64,000 nt of DNA from Planococcus citri (lineage: Eukaryota; Arthropoda; Insecta; Hemiptera; Pseudococcidae), in NCBI RefSeq assembly GCF_950023065.1, contig NC_088677.1, forward strand, positions 31,331,230 to 31,395,229, read 5' to 3'. The notes beneath the pieces are model-generated. The model was not told the DNA's origin and ran no database searches. It saw only the letters and a program-made list of their open reading frames with translations. Position 1 is the first letter of the stretch. Each line of letters starts with the position of its first letter. Made by a program: the position numbers and the translations under genes. Of the stretch, positions 12,622-23,399 are shown one piece after another.

Positions 12622-13814
12622 CTGCAAGAAAAAAAAACACACATTCCAGTTAGGTACACATTTTTTCGTTTCTACTCTACACATGTAAGAAATATTTCAT
12701 ATCGATCTATAATTTCAACAAATCTCTTTTTTTTTCTTTTTTCTTTCGAAAATTCATCTCGAAAATATGATGACAATTTTTTTATTACACCACGTGATTC
12801 CTATATATTTCTTTATATAAGGATTTCTATTCAATTTCAAAGAAGTATTACGTAGTAATTTTTTTTCTCTCAAAAACGTAGGTGGTATTAGGATTTTTCG
12901 AGTCATAGATACTTGTAAGTACACGAGTCTATTCGAGAAACAGGACTATGTAGGTATATGTGGAGTCGTAGACGCACATCACAAACTTATCGAACGAAAT
13001 AAACTAGCACGAAAAAGGACAAATCCGACCAACTTTCGAATAAAACCCTCCACGAGTGAAATCACCCAAGTCCGACAGTGCTGACCATGTTTCAAATAAT
13101 ACGAATACCGCAAATGGTTTATCTTAACGGCACGTATTTTTTTTCAACTCGCCATTTGACATTCATCACGTAAAACGAATAGAACAATGATAGAAATTTG
13201 GAATTTTTTGAATTTTACAAAAATTTAATATTTTTGTGCGTTTTATTAAAATTTGAAAAATTTTCCAATATTGTAGCAAGAGTTATCGCCTCGCTTAAAA
13301 GCGTCTGTTCATATGTTTCTTCCAAGAGTTAGGAGCCATAAAAATTTCTACGTATAGGATTGTCTGGATTTTGTTTTCTTCTTCTTTCTCTTCTTCTCCT
13401 CTTTTTTGTTCCTGTGTGCCACATCTAATTTACATCTTATAAATCTGCAATAATACTCGTATTTACTTTCATCTTAATTATGTAGGTACCTAAAATTAGG
13501 AAATTTTTGATTTTTCCAATTTTTTCCCTCATACATAATTCTTGTCAAAACCTCCTCAAAGTGTCCACCTGTAAATTGGCTCAAATGAAGACAAACTCAT
13601 TGAGGAAGTTGAGGATTCGCCATAACTAGATTTTTAGCAGCTCAAGATCATTTTTATGTCTCCTGGAGATATAGAAAAATTCTAGAGAAATCCAAAAGTC
13701 AGTTGGACTGGTGAGGCTCCAAAACGGCCAAAAATGGTGAAATTGGGTTCAAGGAAGTTGAAAGTTGATATCAGTTTTAAGGGTGAAGGGGCCCTTACCC
13801 CCTTGCTTCAAAGT
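12622..13814. other. non-coding, probably host intron
   Basis: AT-rich sequence upstream (in gene direction) of the exon at 12432-12621. No exon with good splice sites or mobile element end was recognised. Confidence 0.4.
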
Positions 13815-14297
13815 TTTTACTTTTTTATGCTTCCATCTCATCAAATTGCAAGGATTTTGTCTTCGTCTTCTTCTCATGTCAGAGACAATTGGATTTCCTC
13901 ATATTATTCTTCCCTTCCATCTCTGCACTAGGTCTTCAGTGCAGTTGTTCATTTTTCCCCACACCTCTTCTCTAGTGTATGCAGTGCAAGTGCCACATAG
14001 GAGGAGGTGGTCCTCATTCTACGTATGCCCGCAATCTGGACACTTTGCATCATCTTGTATACCCCATTCTAGTAAGGTTTACTGCCAGTGCCATCAGGGT
14101 GCATCCAGCTCAGATCCAGTTTAGTGTGAGCCACTCTACATATGGCAGTTTGTGTCCATTTGCCAAGTTCTCGTTAAATGTGGTCTCCTCCACATCCAAC
14201 AATCTTGTTTTTCTCCCCTCCACCGGATCTACATCCATTACATATGTCTCCCTCATAAAACTCCTCCTGAACTTCAGTCTTGGGGTCACTTCTTTTT

Positions 14298-14532
14298 GAT
14301 TGAAAATGACATAACCCTATTGACAAAATTATGCATAAAAACAGGCATGTAGATGCGTATGTGTGAATTTGGACTTTTTTCAAAAAAAAAAAAAAAAAAA
14401 CATGCAATTCAGCCTGCGAATAGCATGAGTAAAAGTAATGTTAAAGAATGTAAAATGAAAGAAAAATTGAAAAAAATTTGCCCCAGGTGGGGATCAAACC
14501 CGGGACAGGCAGTTTCTATAACAGGGGTATTG
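14298..14532. mobile_element. 235-bp insertion in LINE fossil
   Basis: The insertion is flanked by the 8-base direct repeat TTCTTTTT (14290-14297 and 14533-14540) and splits the LINE frame exactly between TKKE and VTP. It contains a 19-base A run (14382-14400). Near 14485-14515 on the minus strand it has GGGTTTGATCCCC, which resembles a pol III B box. It could be a 5'-truncated tRNA-derived SINE or a small DNA element; no A box or clear terminal inverted repeat was seen. Confidence 0.6.
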
Positions 14533-15096
14533 TTCTTTTTTTGTCCTCTCCACATTAGCTGCCACACACCATCTTGTCCCAGAAGGTGCGATGCCACATA
14601 TTCTTGGTAGGAGTTTAATACTGGTTGGTCTGAGGTAGAGCCCTGCACCAACAACAAAATGATTGGCGGCGGCTATGGTAAGCACACCCACTTGACAATA
14701 GATTTGCCGCTTTCAGTCAAAATGCTGGCAGGTTTTTTTTGTAAATCTGCAATTTAAAAGGCGCGCAAAAATGACAGTAAATTTGCCGCAGAAAAAGCGC
14801 CGGCTAGAAGCTGCTACTTTTATAAAACCAGACATTTAAACAGCCTCTTTTGACCAGCGAATAGCAACAATTTAAAAGTTGCCAGCTAGAATTGGCTACT
14901 TTTATGACTTTTATAAAAACAGTTGCTTTTGAGCTGCATTTTAAGCAGCAGTTTTTCATTTTTTGCTGATTCGCCAATTACAGGGCACATGCGCAACGTG
15001 TCTTCACAACTTCGTTTTTTTTTTGTTTTTTTTTAAATTAAATGATAGTACAATGTGTGGTACATGTATTTGGCTTGAAAACAGTGTTCTTTAGGT

Positions 15097-15172
15097 TGCT
15101 GTGATGGCTGAGAGGTGAGAGCTATGAACTCACATGCAGGAGTCGTGGGTTCAATCCCCACTTGGGTTAGAA
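15097..15172 (+). other. tRNA-like (pol III promoter-like) segment
   Basis: TGGCTGAGAGGT resembles the A box of Leu/Ser tRNAs, and GTGGG-TTCAATC-CCCAC forms a perfect T arm with a B-box-like core about 35 bases later. A D stem GCT/AGC is possible, but I could not fold a convincing anticodon arm. It is probably a tRNA pseudogene or SINE head rather than a working tRNA. Confidence 0.4.
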
Positions 15173-15230
15173 ATTTTTGTAGTTTGGTAGAATTTTTTGT
15201 GTTTTAAGAACTTGAACAGCCGGTTTGAAC

Positions 15231-15573
15231 CATTGACCTTTTAGTTATGTAGATGGCTACTCATACGCAAAATTATCCCACTGGTTATGTCACCAACTCT
15301 GTCAATTTCAAACTGGGAACAAACGCATCTGCACATGTCTCAGGAATTGATGCTCCGCTCATCGCTTGTCCTCGCCCTCAAAAACCATAACCAGAACCAT
15401 CACCAGTACCACCACTAATCCACTAACAAGTCACAACAAAATACACAGTACACACATTTACTGACACATGCGTAGATGCGTTTGTTCCCAGTTTGAAATC
15501 GCCAGAGTTGGCAACATAACCAGTGGGATAATTGAGCATATGAGTAGCCGTCTAGATAACTAAAAGGTCAATG
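15231..15573. mobile_element. MITE copy A, 343 bp
   Basis: An imperfect hairpin with arms of about 115 bases (15231-15345 against 15463-15573), starting CATTGACCTTTTAGTTAT and ending with its reverse complement. The flanks are GTTTGAAC (15223-15230) and GTTTAAAC (15574-15581), an 8-base target duplication with one mismatch. The centre is a C/A-rich spacer. Ends resemble those of the MITE at 16116-16422, so both belong to one family mobilised by a transposase that makes 8-base duplications. Confidence 0.75.
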
Positions 15574-16115
15574 GTTTAAACAGCCACTTTTGGCCGGAAT
15601 TTTTTTTTACCGGCAAATTTACTGTTAATTTTGAGTTGGCTTTATCACCAGCTTTTTCAGTGGTGAATCTATTGTCAAGTGGGCAGCACTGTGGCTGGTG
15701 GCGGAGCCAATTCTAGCCAAAGGTCTTATAGTGGCTGCAAAAATTTCACTCGGCAGCGGCTCAGCCGGCTACAGAGATGAAATTTTGGGGTAATTTTTCA
15801 TAAATCATAAAATTAATTACCCCAAAATACAAATTTGTATGCAAAATCAACTTCAACTTCTCAAAATACCTATTTTTTCCGAGCTGAGAAAAGAGGCTAT
15901 TTTTGTAATGTGTAGCAATGATGAAAAGTTTTGATTTTTGAAAAAGTCAAAATAATCGAAAAATCCCCCTGAAATTTGCTGTTTGAGTGAGTTAAGCCGA
16001 CTCAGCCAAGCAGATAGTGGCTGCAGCAGCTGAAGTAATTTTTGAAATGGCAGTTGCGGCTTAAAAAATGTTTGAAAAATTGGTGGCGGCAGCGACGCAG
16101 GGCTCTACTCTGAGG

Positions 16116-16422
16116 CATCAACCTTTTATTCTCCTTATTTGGACTGCTATTCCAATAGGAAATCACTTGAATACTTGAAGCAAACCTTCCAAGTCAAGTT
16201 TCTAAAGAATCAAATAGCACCCTCAACGTGCGGTTACCCAACCCCTTGTATAATAGTGTGTGGAAGGACGTGATAACTGTCACATCTGATTACACGCGGG
16301 GTAAGGTAAGAGACGAGTTCGTGCAATGAGCAGAAGCATTCTTTGCAAACTTAATTTGGAAGGTTCGCATCAAAATGTCCCATTGGAATAGCGGTCCAGA
16401 TAAGGAATATAAAAGGTCGATG
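16116..16422. mobile_element. MITE copy B, 307 bp
   Basis: Arms of about 70 bases start CATCAACCTTTTATTCTCC and end with ...AAAAGGTCGATG. The flanks are CTCTGAGG (16108-16115) and GTCTGAGG (16423-16430). A third copy, GTCTGAGG, lies at 14628-14635 beyond the adjoining hAT element, giving an 8/8 match for the original pair. Its ends share the CATYRACCTTTTA start and a TTATYTGGAC/TCTAGAC-type second block with copy A. It sits in the LINE fossil at the GCLRP codons. Confidence 0.75.
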
Positions 16423-17173
16423 GTCTGAGGCAGCCAGACACAATTCTCATGCTAGTGTTGAGGATGATGTTGATCTTCTTAACATGTGCAGATTGGCCCC
16501 ACGCAGCACAACAATACCTACTCTGCTCTAGAGTAGCACAGTGCCATGGTTGTTCTCAACGTCTTTGGTTTTGCTCCCCATCTAGTTAATACAAGTCTCT
16601 GAAGAAAGTTGTTTTTAGCCTCCACCTTCATTTTTGTGTTCTCACAATGCCTCTAATATGTGAGGGTTCGGTCAAGCGTGATACCTAGATCGTGCCTTGG
16701 ACTTCTCTTCTCCCTCCTCCCCACCGAGAAAAATCAAAATATGTAATGAATCAAAACTTTACAATTTCTGCGATGGAACTCTTTCAGGTTACCTCAACAG
16801 TTTTCTACTAGAAATTTTCACAGTTCACTAAGCAACTTTGTTCCCCTGTGTATAAAGCCCCCAAAATAAAAAAATAAAATGCTTAAAAAAAATGAAATCC
16901 TTAAAAGAAAAATTTTAACCAACATTTTTTGATAATTCTCAATTTTTCTTATGTCAGGATTTCTCTGAATACGTAACTCTGTTTTCAGGATCCGGCGAAA
17001 AACCTCGCTCACTCCCCCAACCATTCTTTAAAAATTTCCTGTGTCGAGTAGCACACTATTATTTTTCGTTTTTTTAGCACCTAGCTTGCCCACAACAGTG
17101 GCCAAAAGTCCAAAACGACTTGCGGAACCAGGGGACGATTTTTTTTGAATTGGAAGTTACCTATTTTGAGAAA

Positions 17174-18014
17174 GGGTACTAATATTTTGCACGACCAAAA
17201 AAACAAGTATCACGACGAGCATACGTAACGACCAAAAAGGTTGAATGAACGACAATCAAACACCAACTTTCACGCCAGGATAAAGCTCGACGGTAAAGTA
17301 GGTAGGAACGACGGAAGATGTAGTATGAGATAACAATAAACACGACCACATAATATTATTCACGACGAAACAACGAATTTGAAAGTAACTTTATTTCAAA
17401 CGATTTGTGAACATGAAGACCACCATTCAGATCCAAAGAGAGGTTTATCCACTGAATTGAGAAAGTTCGTAAAGGAGAAATTCGAAGAAGGCATCCAAAA
17501 ACCGAATCCCGTATGGAAGGACTGAAATTCCTGCTGACGAAGATGAACCTCGAAACATTTGACATGCAAACATGTAATTGGCATGAGAATTCGCCGCAAG
17601 CTCGTCGACCCTCCACCAGCCGCAAAATGCGTTCCATTGGGGCAGAAAAGGAAGAGGGGTCGACCCACAAAGGCTACAAAAGCCCTTCTAATTCAATAAA
17701 TATTATTTGTTCTTATTTTTTAACCTTTTTTTTTGTATTTCCAATCACATTTTAGCATTTTTTAAATTTTTAATTTCGTCGGTGATATGTATTTTTCTGA
17801 CTTTGAAATGTCGTCGTTGTTCGCCTTTAATGACAGGTGAAAGTAATAAAATGTCGTGAATTTATTTATTTGTTGTTGAATGACTTATCTCGTCGTGCGA
17901 AACCATTTTTGGTCGGGTAAACCTTTTTTGGTCGGGAATGCATTTTTCAGCCGTGAAACTTTGAAACGCTTGTCGTGATAATTGTTTTTTTGGTCGTGCG
18001 ATTAAATGGCACCC
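17174..18014. mobile_element. Mutator-like element, internally deleted
   Basis: The perfect 9-base target duplication TTTGAGAAA lies at 17165-17173 and 18015-18023. Terminal inverted repeats of about 50 bases begin GGGTACTAATATTTTGCACG on the left and, in reverse complement, GGGTGCCATTTAATCGCACG on the right; both continue ACCAAAAAAACAA then TATCACGAC. GTCG/CGAC words recur in both subterminal regions. Length is 841 bp. Nine-base duplications and FLYWCH/transposase-like coding remnants inside point to the Mutator superfamily. Confidence 0.8.
17370..17699 (+). pseudogene. remnant ends of a FLYWCH/MULE-type transposase gene
   Basis: Two coding pieces are fused by an internal deletion. At 17388-17525 the frame reads TICEHEDHHSDPKRGLSTEL and RKFVKEKFEEGIQKPN before a stop; HEDHHS followed by a GLSTELRKFV helix resembles the end of a FLYWCH finger and the region after it in Mutator-type proteins. 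At 17592-17699 a second frame reads RRKLVDPPPAAKCVPLGQ and KRKRGRPTKATKALLIQ, then stops; this basic GRP-motif tail resembles the C-terminus of the same proteins. The catalytic DDE core is absent. Confidence 0.55.
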
Positions 18015-18023
18015 TTTGAGAAA

Positions 18024-20279
18024 TTCGAAATTTCTGAAAAATATTCGAGATTTTTATTTTTTTTCAATGTACTGGAGGTGCAATGTAGCTTGAGGCACCA
18101 ATAGTGATTTTTTGTAGAAATAATTGAGAAGCATAAGTAAATTGAGAATTTTCAATAAACTTGTTTTTTGGATTTTTTTCAACCGAAGAGGGGGAAGGGA
18201 TCTCTGCACTATTAATTTTCAGTTCAATTCTTAAGACCACTTAGGTTTCACTCACTTCTCAGGGAAAGCTCAACCCTTACATTGCAGATTTTTCAATGGA
18301 CTATTTAGTAGATAGTAGACCATGACCATTAAGCATCATAGGCAATATTCGCAAAAACCCATCAACTATTATTTTTTGAACAATACGGTCAAAAATGGAG
18401 TTTGTTCGACTGTACTATATTGCACATTCATTTGTATGTATTTACATGATGAAATATTCATATATGTATATCACTTAATTACCTACCAACCAATACCAAA
18501 TAGCAAGTAGGGTACAAGCTTCCCGAAAAACATCGAAAAGGCATGTTAGAGCTAATCCGCTAAAAGGTGCAGAAAATGAAGCCAGTGAGACAAAGGGAAA
18601 CGTAGAGAAGCAGAATAGGAATAGGTAGGTACTTCAAAAGGGTAAAAAACTTTGAATCCTCATACCGCCGACGAATCCCACATACTAAATCTTTCATCGA
18701 CGAATCGTTGGAAAATTCCAACACTTCATTTGGAAAAGGCTGAAATGCTAAGACTTCTCGCTACTCAACGGAATCGATTTTTATATTCAGACTTTTTCGA
18801 GATTAAATTTGAAAAATACGTTTTTTAAATACGACATGGCGCGGCGCGGCTCGGCTCAACGTTGCACGGCGCGGCGTGGCGCTTTTACTCTCCATAAATT
18901 TCCTCCCTCTTTACTCTTGAAAAAAGCAAACGTTCGCTTCGAGTTGGAGGTTGTGTCGAAACGAAGTATTAAAGAGAGGGTTGTTTTATTTTACCAAAGT
19001 CTGCCGCTTAACCTGTTTCGCGTAAAAGCTTAAAAGGTTGTCAAAAAGTTTAATATCGGCTAAAACAAAACCCCAAAAGTACTAAATGCGGTTTTGATGA
19101 TACACGACGAAATTGTAGTCGCGGCTTCGGCAAGTTCACTACCTATGTACCTACAAATATGCGTCGCGTCCGTGTTTTTAAAATAAAATGCAAAATACCT
19201 ACATACCTACCTACGGGTTTCCCGTCTATCGTGCTTCATTTTTTCTTTCTTTCCGCCTTCTTTTTTTTTTCATAAACATACACACGCGTGTCGACGCATG
19301 AAATCTCGCTATATGAATACATATTATAATGAAAACACTCTGCGAAAATCTTTACGCGTATACGATATACCCGCGATGTAACCCTAACGTGGGCTGCAGT
19401 CCTTTCTCTTTCATACTATACGAGTATAGTACCTACATACTACAAGCTTGGCCTACCTTAATTTGGCACGAAATTCGAGTACATTATACTTTCTAAAAGC
19501 GCACCGCCACGTCCTGCGGCGGTGAAACGATCTCAAGATGGTCTTTTGTACCTTACACATCTAACATCATTTATAATACGAGGGTTACGTTTTCATGAGC
19601 ACGCTAATTTCGCTTAAAAATCGATTTCACAAAACCCCAATATGATGGCTACTCGTTGACTGTTTCGAAAGCGCGCGATTTTCGCATAAAATATCAATCA
19701 TTTTTACTTTCTCGTATTTCCACACCTTTTCCTTATTTTTTTTTAACGATTCGGCGGCGTTTTGTTTACTCGTACACGTCAGCGAGTTAATGAACCTTTG
19801 GAAGGAAGAAAACGACGAATGAGGCGGAAAGTAATAATGAAAAATCATCGTTTACATTACGTCGATGAAAACTGGAAAGTGGAAGTGTTTCACGTTACAT
19901 TGTGGTTGCGTGTATTAAACCTTCACTTTTCATAGAAATATCAAACTGTTTTTTTAAAAATGCATATTGATACTAACAGACACAAATGAGTCCTGCTTTT
20001 CCCCTTCTGATTAAGGTTTCTGGTGAAGTTAAGGTGTGCTGATTTTCAATTTTTTTTTGTTTTAGAGAAATTATTTTGAAAAATTAAGCTTTAAAATCAA
20101 ATTAATTAATCTTGCAGCCGAAATCTCACCAGCTAGTTTCAAGATTTTGATAAATTTTTATGTCGTAATTAACTACCTAGTTATCGATTAGGTATTCAAA
20201 AAAATTTCGATTAAATTCAGTGTGACCGATTTCGATGAATTTTTCTTCTACTTAATTTCTTTGAAAATTTTCATCTGTA
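18024..20279. other. no gene recognised
   Basis: AT-rich with a short GC-rich patch at about 18838-18890 (GCGGCGCGGC-type words) and another near 19500-19525 (CCGCCACGTCCTGCGGCGG). TAGGTACCTA-type words occur near 19140-19215. No splice-flanked exon or element end was identified. Confidence 0.4.
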
Positions 20280-20990
20280 GTTTCAAATTTTACTGGTAGG
20301 AAAGAAGGGAAGGATCTGAAGGCGAGTAAAAAAGTGAAATGAAGACATGTCCTGAATTTTGACGAAAATGAATGAAGAAGTCGACTTTGAATTGACCCTT
20401 TTTTGGGGCACATAGGGACATTGTGGGGTGGGACCCAAAAAATAAGTTCATATTTATGCTTGGCGACCTCAAAAACATTCCATTTGATACATCACTCGAC
20501 TTTTTGATGATTTTTTGAAATTTTGGTCCCTTTGTTGGGGCACGAGGGGCATTGGGGGTGCGACCCCAAAAATAAGTTCATATTCGTACTTGGCGATCTC
20601 GAAAACATACATTCGATATATCACTCGACTTTTCACGATTTTTCAAAATTTTAACCCCCTTTTTGGGGCACAGAGAGGCTTTGAGGAGTTGGACCAAAAA
20701 AAAAGTTGGCATTCGTATACCTACTATTCGATATATCGCATGTCCAGATTCGTTTTTCAAATATGATTCAGTTGTGCGTTACTTGAAAAATCAAGCACCC
20801 CCCCCCCCCCCCACCAACCCCTGGGGAGAATTGAAGACCAATCAATGGTAGTGTGATTAATAGTTGGGTGAGTAGACTTTATAAAAAAAATTTGAGCGAA
20901 AACGTGGCTGTTGAGGGATGGGTATCGAGCGTATAGTATCAAATTGTCGAGAATTTGAAGGGGAACATTTTCAGTCATGTTAGTTTTTCT
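20280..20990. repeat. ~130-bp tandem repeat with C-run tail, locus 1
   Basis: GGGGCA starts recur at 20405, 20537 and 20665 (spacing 132 and 128). Each unit contains AAGTTCATATTCGTACTTGG-type and TATATCACTCGACTTT-type blocks. The array is followed by a C15 run (20798-20812) and a segment ending GTGAGTAGACTTTATAA with AAATTTGAG. Locus 2 at 35850-36650 has the same order of blocks, so this is a dispersed repeat family. Confidence 0.6.
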
Positions 20991-22072
20991 CGTAAACCTA
21001 ATATTTTCGGAGTAAATCGCAAAAAACGTGAATCGGAACTGGTTTTAGCCCCCTAAAAAAATTAGCTCCAGGGGTAGGAGGTTCGGTTTTTTTTTGGTAG
21101 TTCAGGGGGTTCATCTGAACACATTCCCGAAGAAAAAATTTATGTGGCAATTTTTTCCTTTTTGAAACCGCTATTTGCTCGCTCTATTGAGGACACCTGG
21201 TTCAACGCCCTGCGTGGCATGAGGGGCTCGAAATTTTTCTGGATGGTATCCTACTAAAAGTAAACTTGCTTGCCAATTTTCGTCAGAATCCATTGGCCAT
21301 AAGGACTTTTTATTCACTCTACCCTATACTGACTTTTATATTGAATCAAAGTAAACAACATTTTAAATTCAACCACTATAAAAAAATATTCTTTGAGTTC
21401 TGAAATTATGGGCAAGTAAAAACCGTTGTTCAAATTTTCAAACTGTAGCTACAGGAGGGACAGAAAGGTATAGGAAAGGGATCGCCTTCAAAGCTGTCAT
21501 CAGTAATTAATTTTACCAAAAAAAAACAATATAATGATCTTGAAGCATTTTACACATTGATGGGATTTTTTCCATAACTTTCTCTGCTTATTTGCAGATG
21601 TTATAAAAGCTACATTTATGTACTTATTTCAAGAATCTCTTTGTAAAAAAAATATGTAACATGAAAAAATCTCAATGAAGGGGATAGTAGCTAATTGATT
21701 GTATAATCTTATACCAAACCCTCAGAAGAAGAAAATTTTCCCAATTGTTTCCCTTTTTTAAAGGTTCTAAAAATCTTTTACTGAATCAAGTAAGTAAATG
21801 TGCCATGTTTTCAATATTTTTACGACTACCTGGCCTCTAAAAATACAAAAAGAATATGCTGTACAACACAAAACTGCTGAATCGTCCGACACCCCTCCTT
21901 CATTGCCCGTCCCCCAGACGAAAAAATTCTGAAAGATTGTTTGTGTGATCTTTGCATATGTTAAATTTCCTAACCATACGCTGATCAAATTAAATTTTTT
22001 CCATAAATTATTTTTGATGATTCTCAAACATCGCTCGGTGAGACGATATGAATGACGCTTCACTTGGAGACT
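20991..22072. other. no gene recognised
   Basis: AT-rich, with old-repeat character near 21030-21300. A 152-codon minus-strand open frame at 21767-22225 is the longest unexplained one outside elements, but it starts at TTG, has no recognisable motif and overlaps the repeat words described at 22073-23344. Confidence 0.4.
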
Positions 22073-22255
22073 GTTGTACCCTGACCATAATGTACCAGGG
22101 AACACTTTGCTGGTGTGAAGCTCACAGCGCTCCTGGCGGCGATTTGACGTAACACACATGTGAAGTAGTATTATGAGTCCCTCCATATAAAATTTCATAA
22201 AAATTGGTGGCCATCTTCGTGACAAAAATTGATAAAATGTATTTTATGCATGTAA

Positions 22256-22387
22256 TAGTATATTACGTGATAGGAGCGGAAAGTATGCGATTAACGAGTG
22301 CGAAGTTTAAGGAGCGAGGCGAAGCCGAGCGACTTAAATTGCACAAGTTAATCGCGTTACTGTCCAATTCTATCGCGTATACTATTT
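22256..22387. repeat. imperfect hairpin, ~130 bp
   Basis: ATAGTATATTACGTGATAG on the left pairs with the reverse complement of CTATCGCGTATACTAT on the right. GCGATTAAC, GTGC and TTTAAG blocks are also paired inward to a GGCGAAGCC centre. It looks like a small foldback element or an old MITE. Confidence 0.5.
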
Positions 22388-22457
22388 TAATTTCATATGA
22401 GAGGAAAATAAATGCTGAAATTTTAAAAAATTGTTAATTTTGAATTTGTAAACATAT

Positions 22458-22507
22458 GCGGAAAACAGTTACTTTCCTCCCTAGGGAGGAAAGTAACTAC
22501 TTTCCGC
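22458..22507. repeat. 50-bp palindrome with perfect 32-bp core
   Basis: The core 22467-22498 (half site AGTTACTTTCCTCCCT) is its own exact reverse complement with no spacer, and GCGGAAA/TTTCCGC extends the arms with a two-base mismatch on each side. GCGGAAAGTA also occurs in the hairpin just upstream (about 22278). Confidence 0.85.
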
Positions 22508-23399
22508 ACTTGTTTTGATAGCTGCGTTAAAGACGTATTTTCCAACCACAAAACTGTCTAGGAAACTACTCATTTTCCGATCATATGAAATTAAAAGTAA
22601 TTATTTTAATGGTTTTGTTAAACCTACTGACAATAAGAGATTGAAATATTTCAAAATTGTTTCACTGTTGCAAGTTAGTACATTATACCAGCTACCGATT
22701 AGCGTTCTTGGATAAGCTTGAAAACATCAACTTTTTTCAAAATAATTTTTTTTCCAAATTTTCATGGGGTCTTGTACCTCGGAACAAAGTGACCTAATGT
22801 ACTACGGAACACCAATTTTTTGCATTTTTTACTACTTTTTTTAAGCTATGCCACGAAGTAAAGCATCAAAAAATGTAAATGGGTACACATTGCTTCAGAA
22901 AATTTACCACCAGTACAAATTAGTTTCATTTTTTGACTTTTGAACTTTCAAAAATTCAAATTTTACCCATTTTTTATGAAAAACTCAAAATTTGATGAAA
23001 TTGAGATTTAAAAACCTCAAATAGTGTTTTTGAAGTCTAAAAACGATAAGCAATAGTTTCGAATAGTTAATCAGAAGCTTCCAAAAAAATGTTAGTGAAA
23101 AATTTATTGCGTTTCACAGTGCATTATGCGGTGTTCCCTGGTACATTACCCCAATGTACCACGGAACGAAAATTTTCAATTTTTTGAATGCAAATTGTGG
23201 CCATAGTATGTTATGAATGAAATTTTCTATACACATAATTTATTCCTTTTTAAACGCTCTTTCACATGGGCTAAACAGAAATTACTAAAATTTTGAATTC
23301 TCAACGCTGGACGCAAAAAACGAAAAATCGTTCCGTGGTACAACACCTTCCCCTACATGTGAAAAAAATGTGGTAGTTACTCTAAACTTCATACAAAAT

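Larger units (their letters stand above)
14687..15683. mobile_element. nested inverted-repeat element inside the hAT copy
   Basis: CCCACTTGACAATAGATT at 14687-14704 is matched exactly by the reverse complement ending at 15683. Further inside, ACAGTAAATTTGCCG is also shared in inverted orientation. A possible 5-base target duplication AGCAC lies at 14681-14685 and 15685-15689, each one base from the end. The class is unclear. It contains the MITE at 15231-15573 and a tRNA-like segment. Confidence 0.6.
14636..16107. mobile_element. non-autonomous hAT-type element
   Basis: The ends are TAGAGCCCTGC (14636-14646) and its exact reverse complement (16097-16107), fitting the loose hAT end pattern YARNG. 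The 8-base flanks are GTCTGAGG (14628-14635) and CTCTGAGG (16108-16115), a 7/8 match. Subterminal GCGGC-type words recur near both ends (about 14665-14672 and 15700-16095), as expected for hAT transposase binding regions. There is no transposase; 997 bases of its length are a nested element (14687-15683), so the original was about 475 bp. Confidence 0.72.
13815..16705 (-). pseudogene. Jockey-like LINE C-terminal fossil, split by insertions
   Basis: On the minus strand the pieces 16705-16423, 14635-14533 and 14290-13815 read in order as the C-terminal part of a Jockey-type LINE polyprotein. The first gives LGITLDRTLTY, then AKNNFLQRLVLTRWGAKPKT and VSGCLRP. The second gives RPTSIKLLPRICGIAPSGT and NVERTKKE. 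The third gives VTPRLKFRRSFMRETYV, the finger CPDCGHT with HLLLCG, and an A-rich end near 13820. Removing the insertions restores the frame at both breakpoints (GCLRP-TS and TKKE-VTP). Other stops and shifts, for example in AEY near 16535, show that the LINE was decaying independently. Polymerase and endonuclease parts are absent. Confidence 0.85.
22073..23344. repeat. cluster of AATGTACCACGGAAC words in both orientations
   Basis: Copies or near copies lie at 22089-22103, 22773-22785 and 22796-22810 (plus), 23133-23147 (minus), 23153-23167 (plus) and 23330-23341 (minus). GTTGTACC at 22073-22080 and GGTACAAC at 23337-23344 could be short inverted ends of an element, but no matching target duplication was seen. 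The bases between are AT-rich with no gene. Confidence 0.45.

Noticed and set aside
13979..14299. 106-codon plus-strand open frame
   Set aside because: It is the antisense shadow of the minus-strand LINE fossil finger region.
21767..22225. 152-codon minus-strand open frame
   Set aside because: It starts at TTG, has no recognisable motif and overlaps repeat words; open length alone is not enough in 64 kb.
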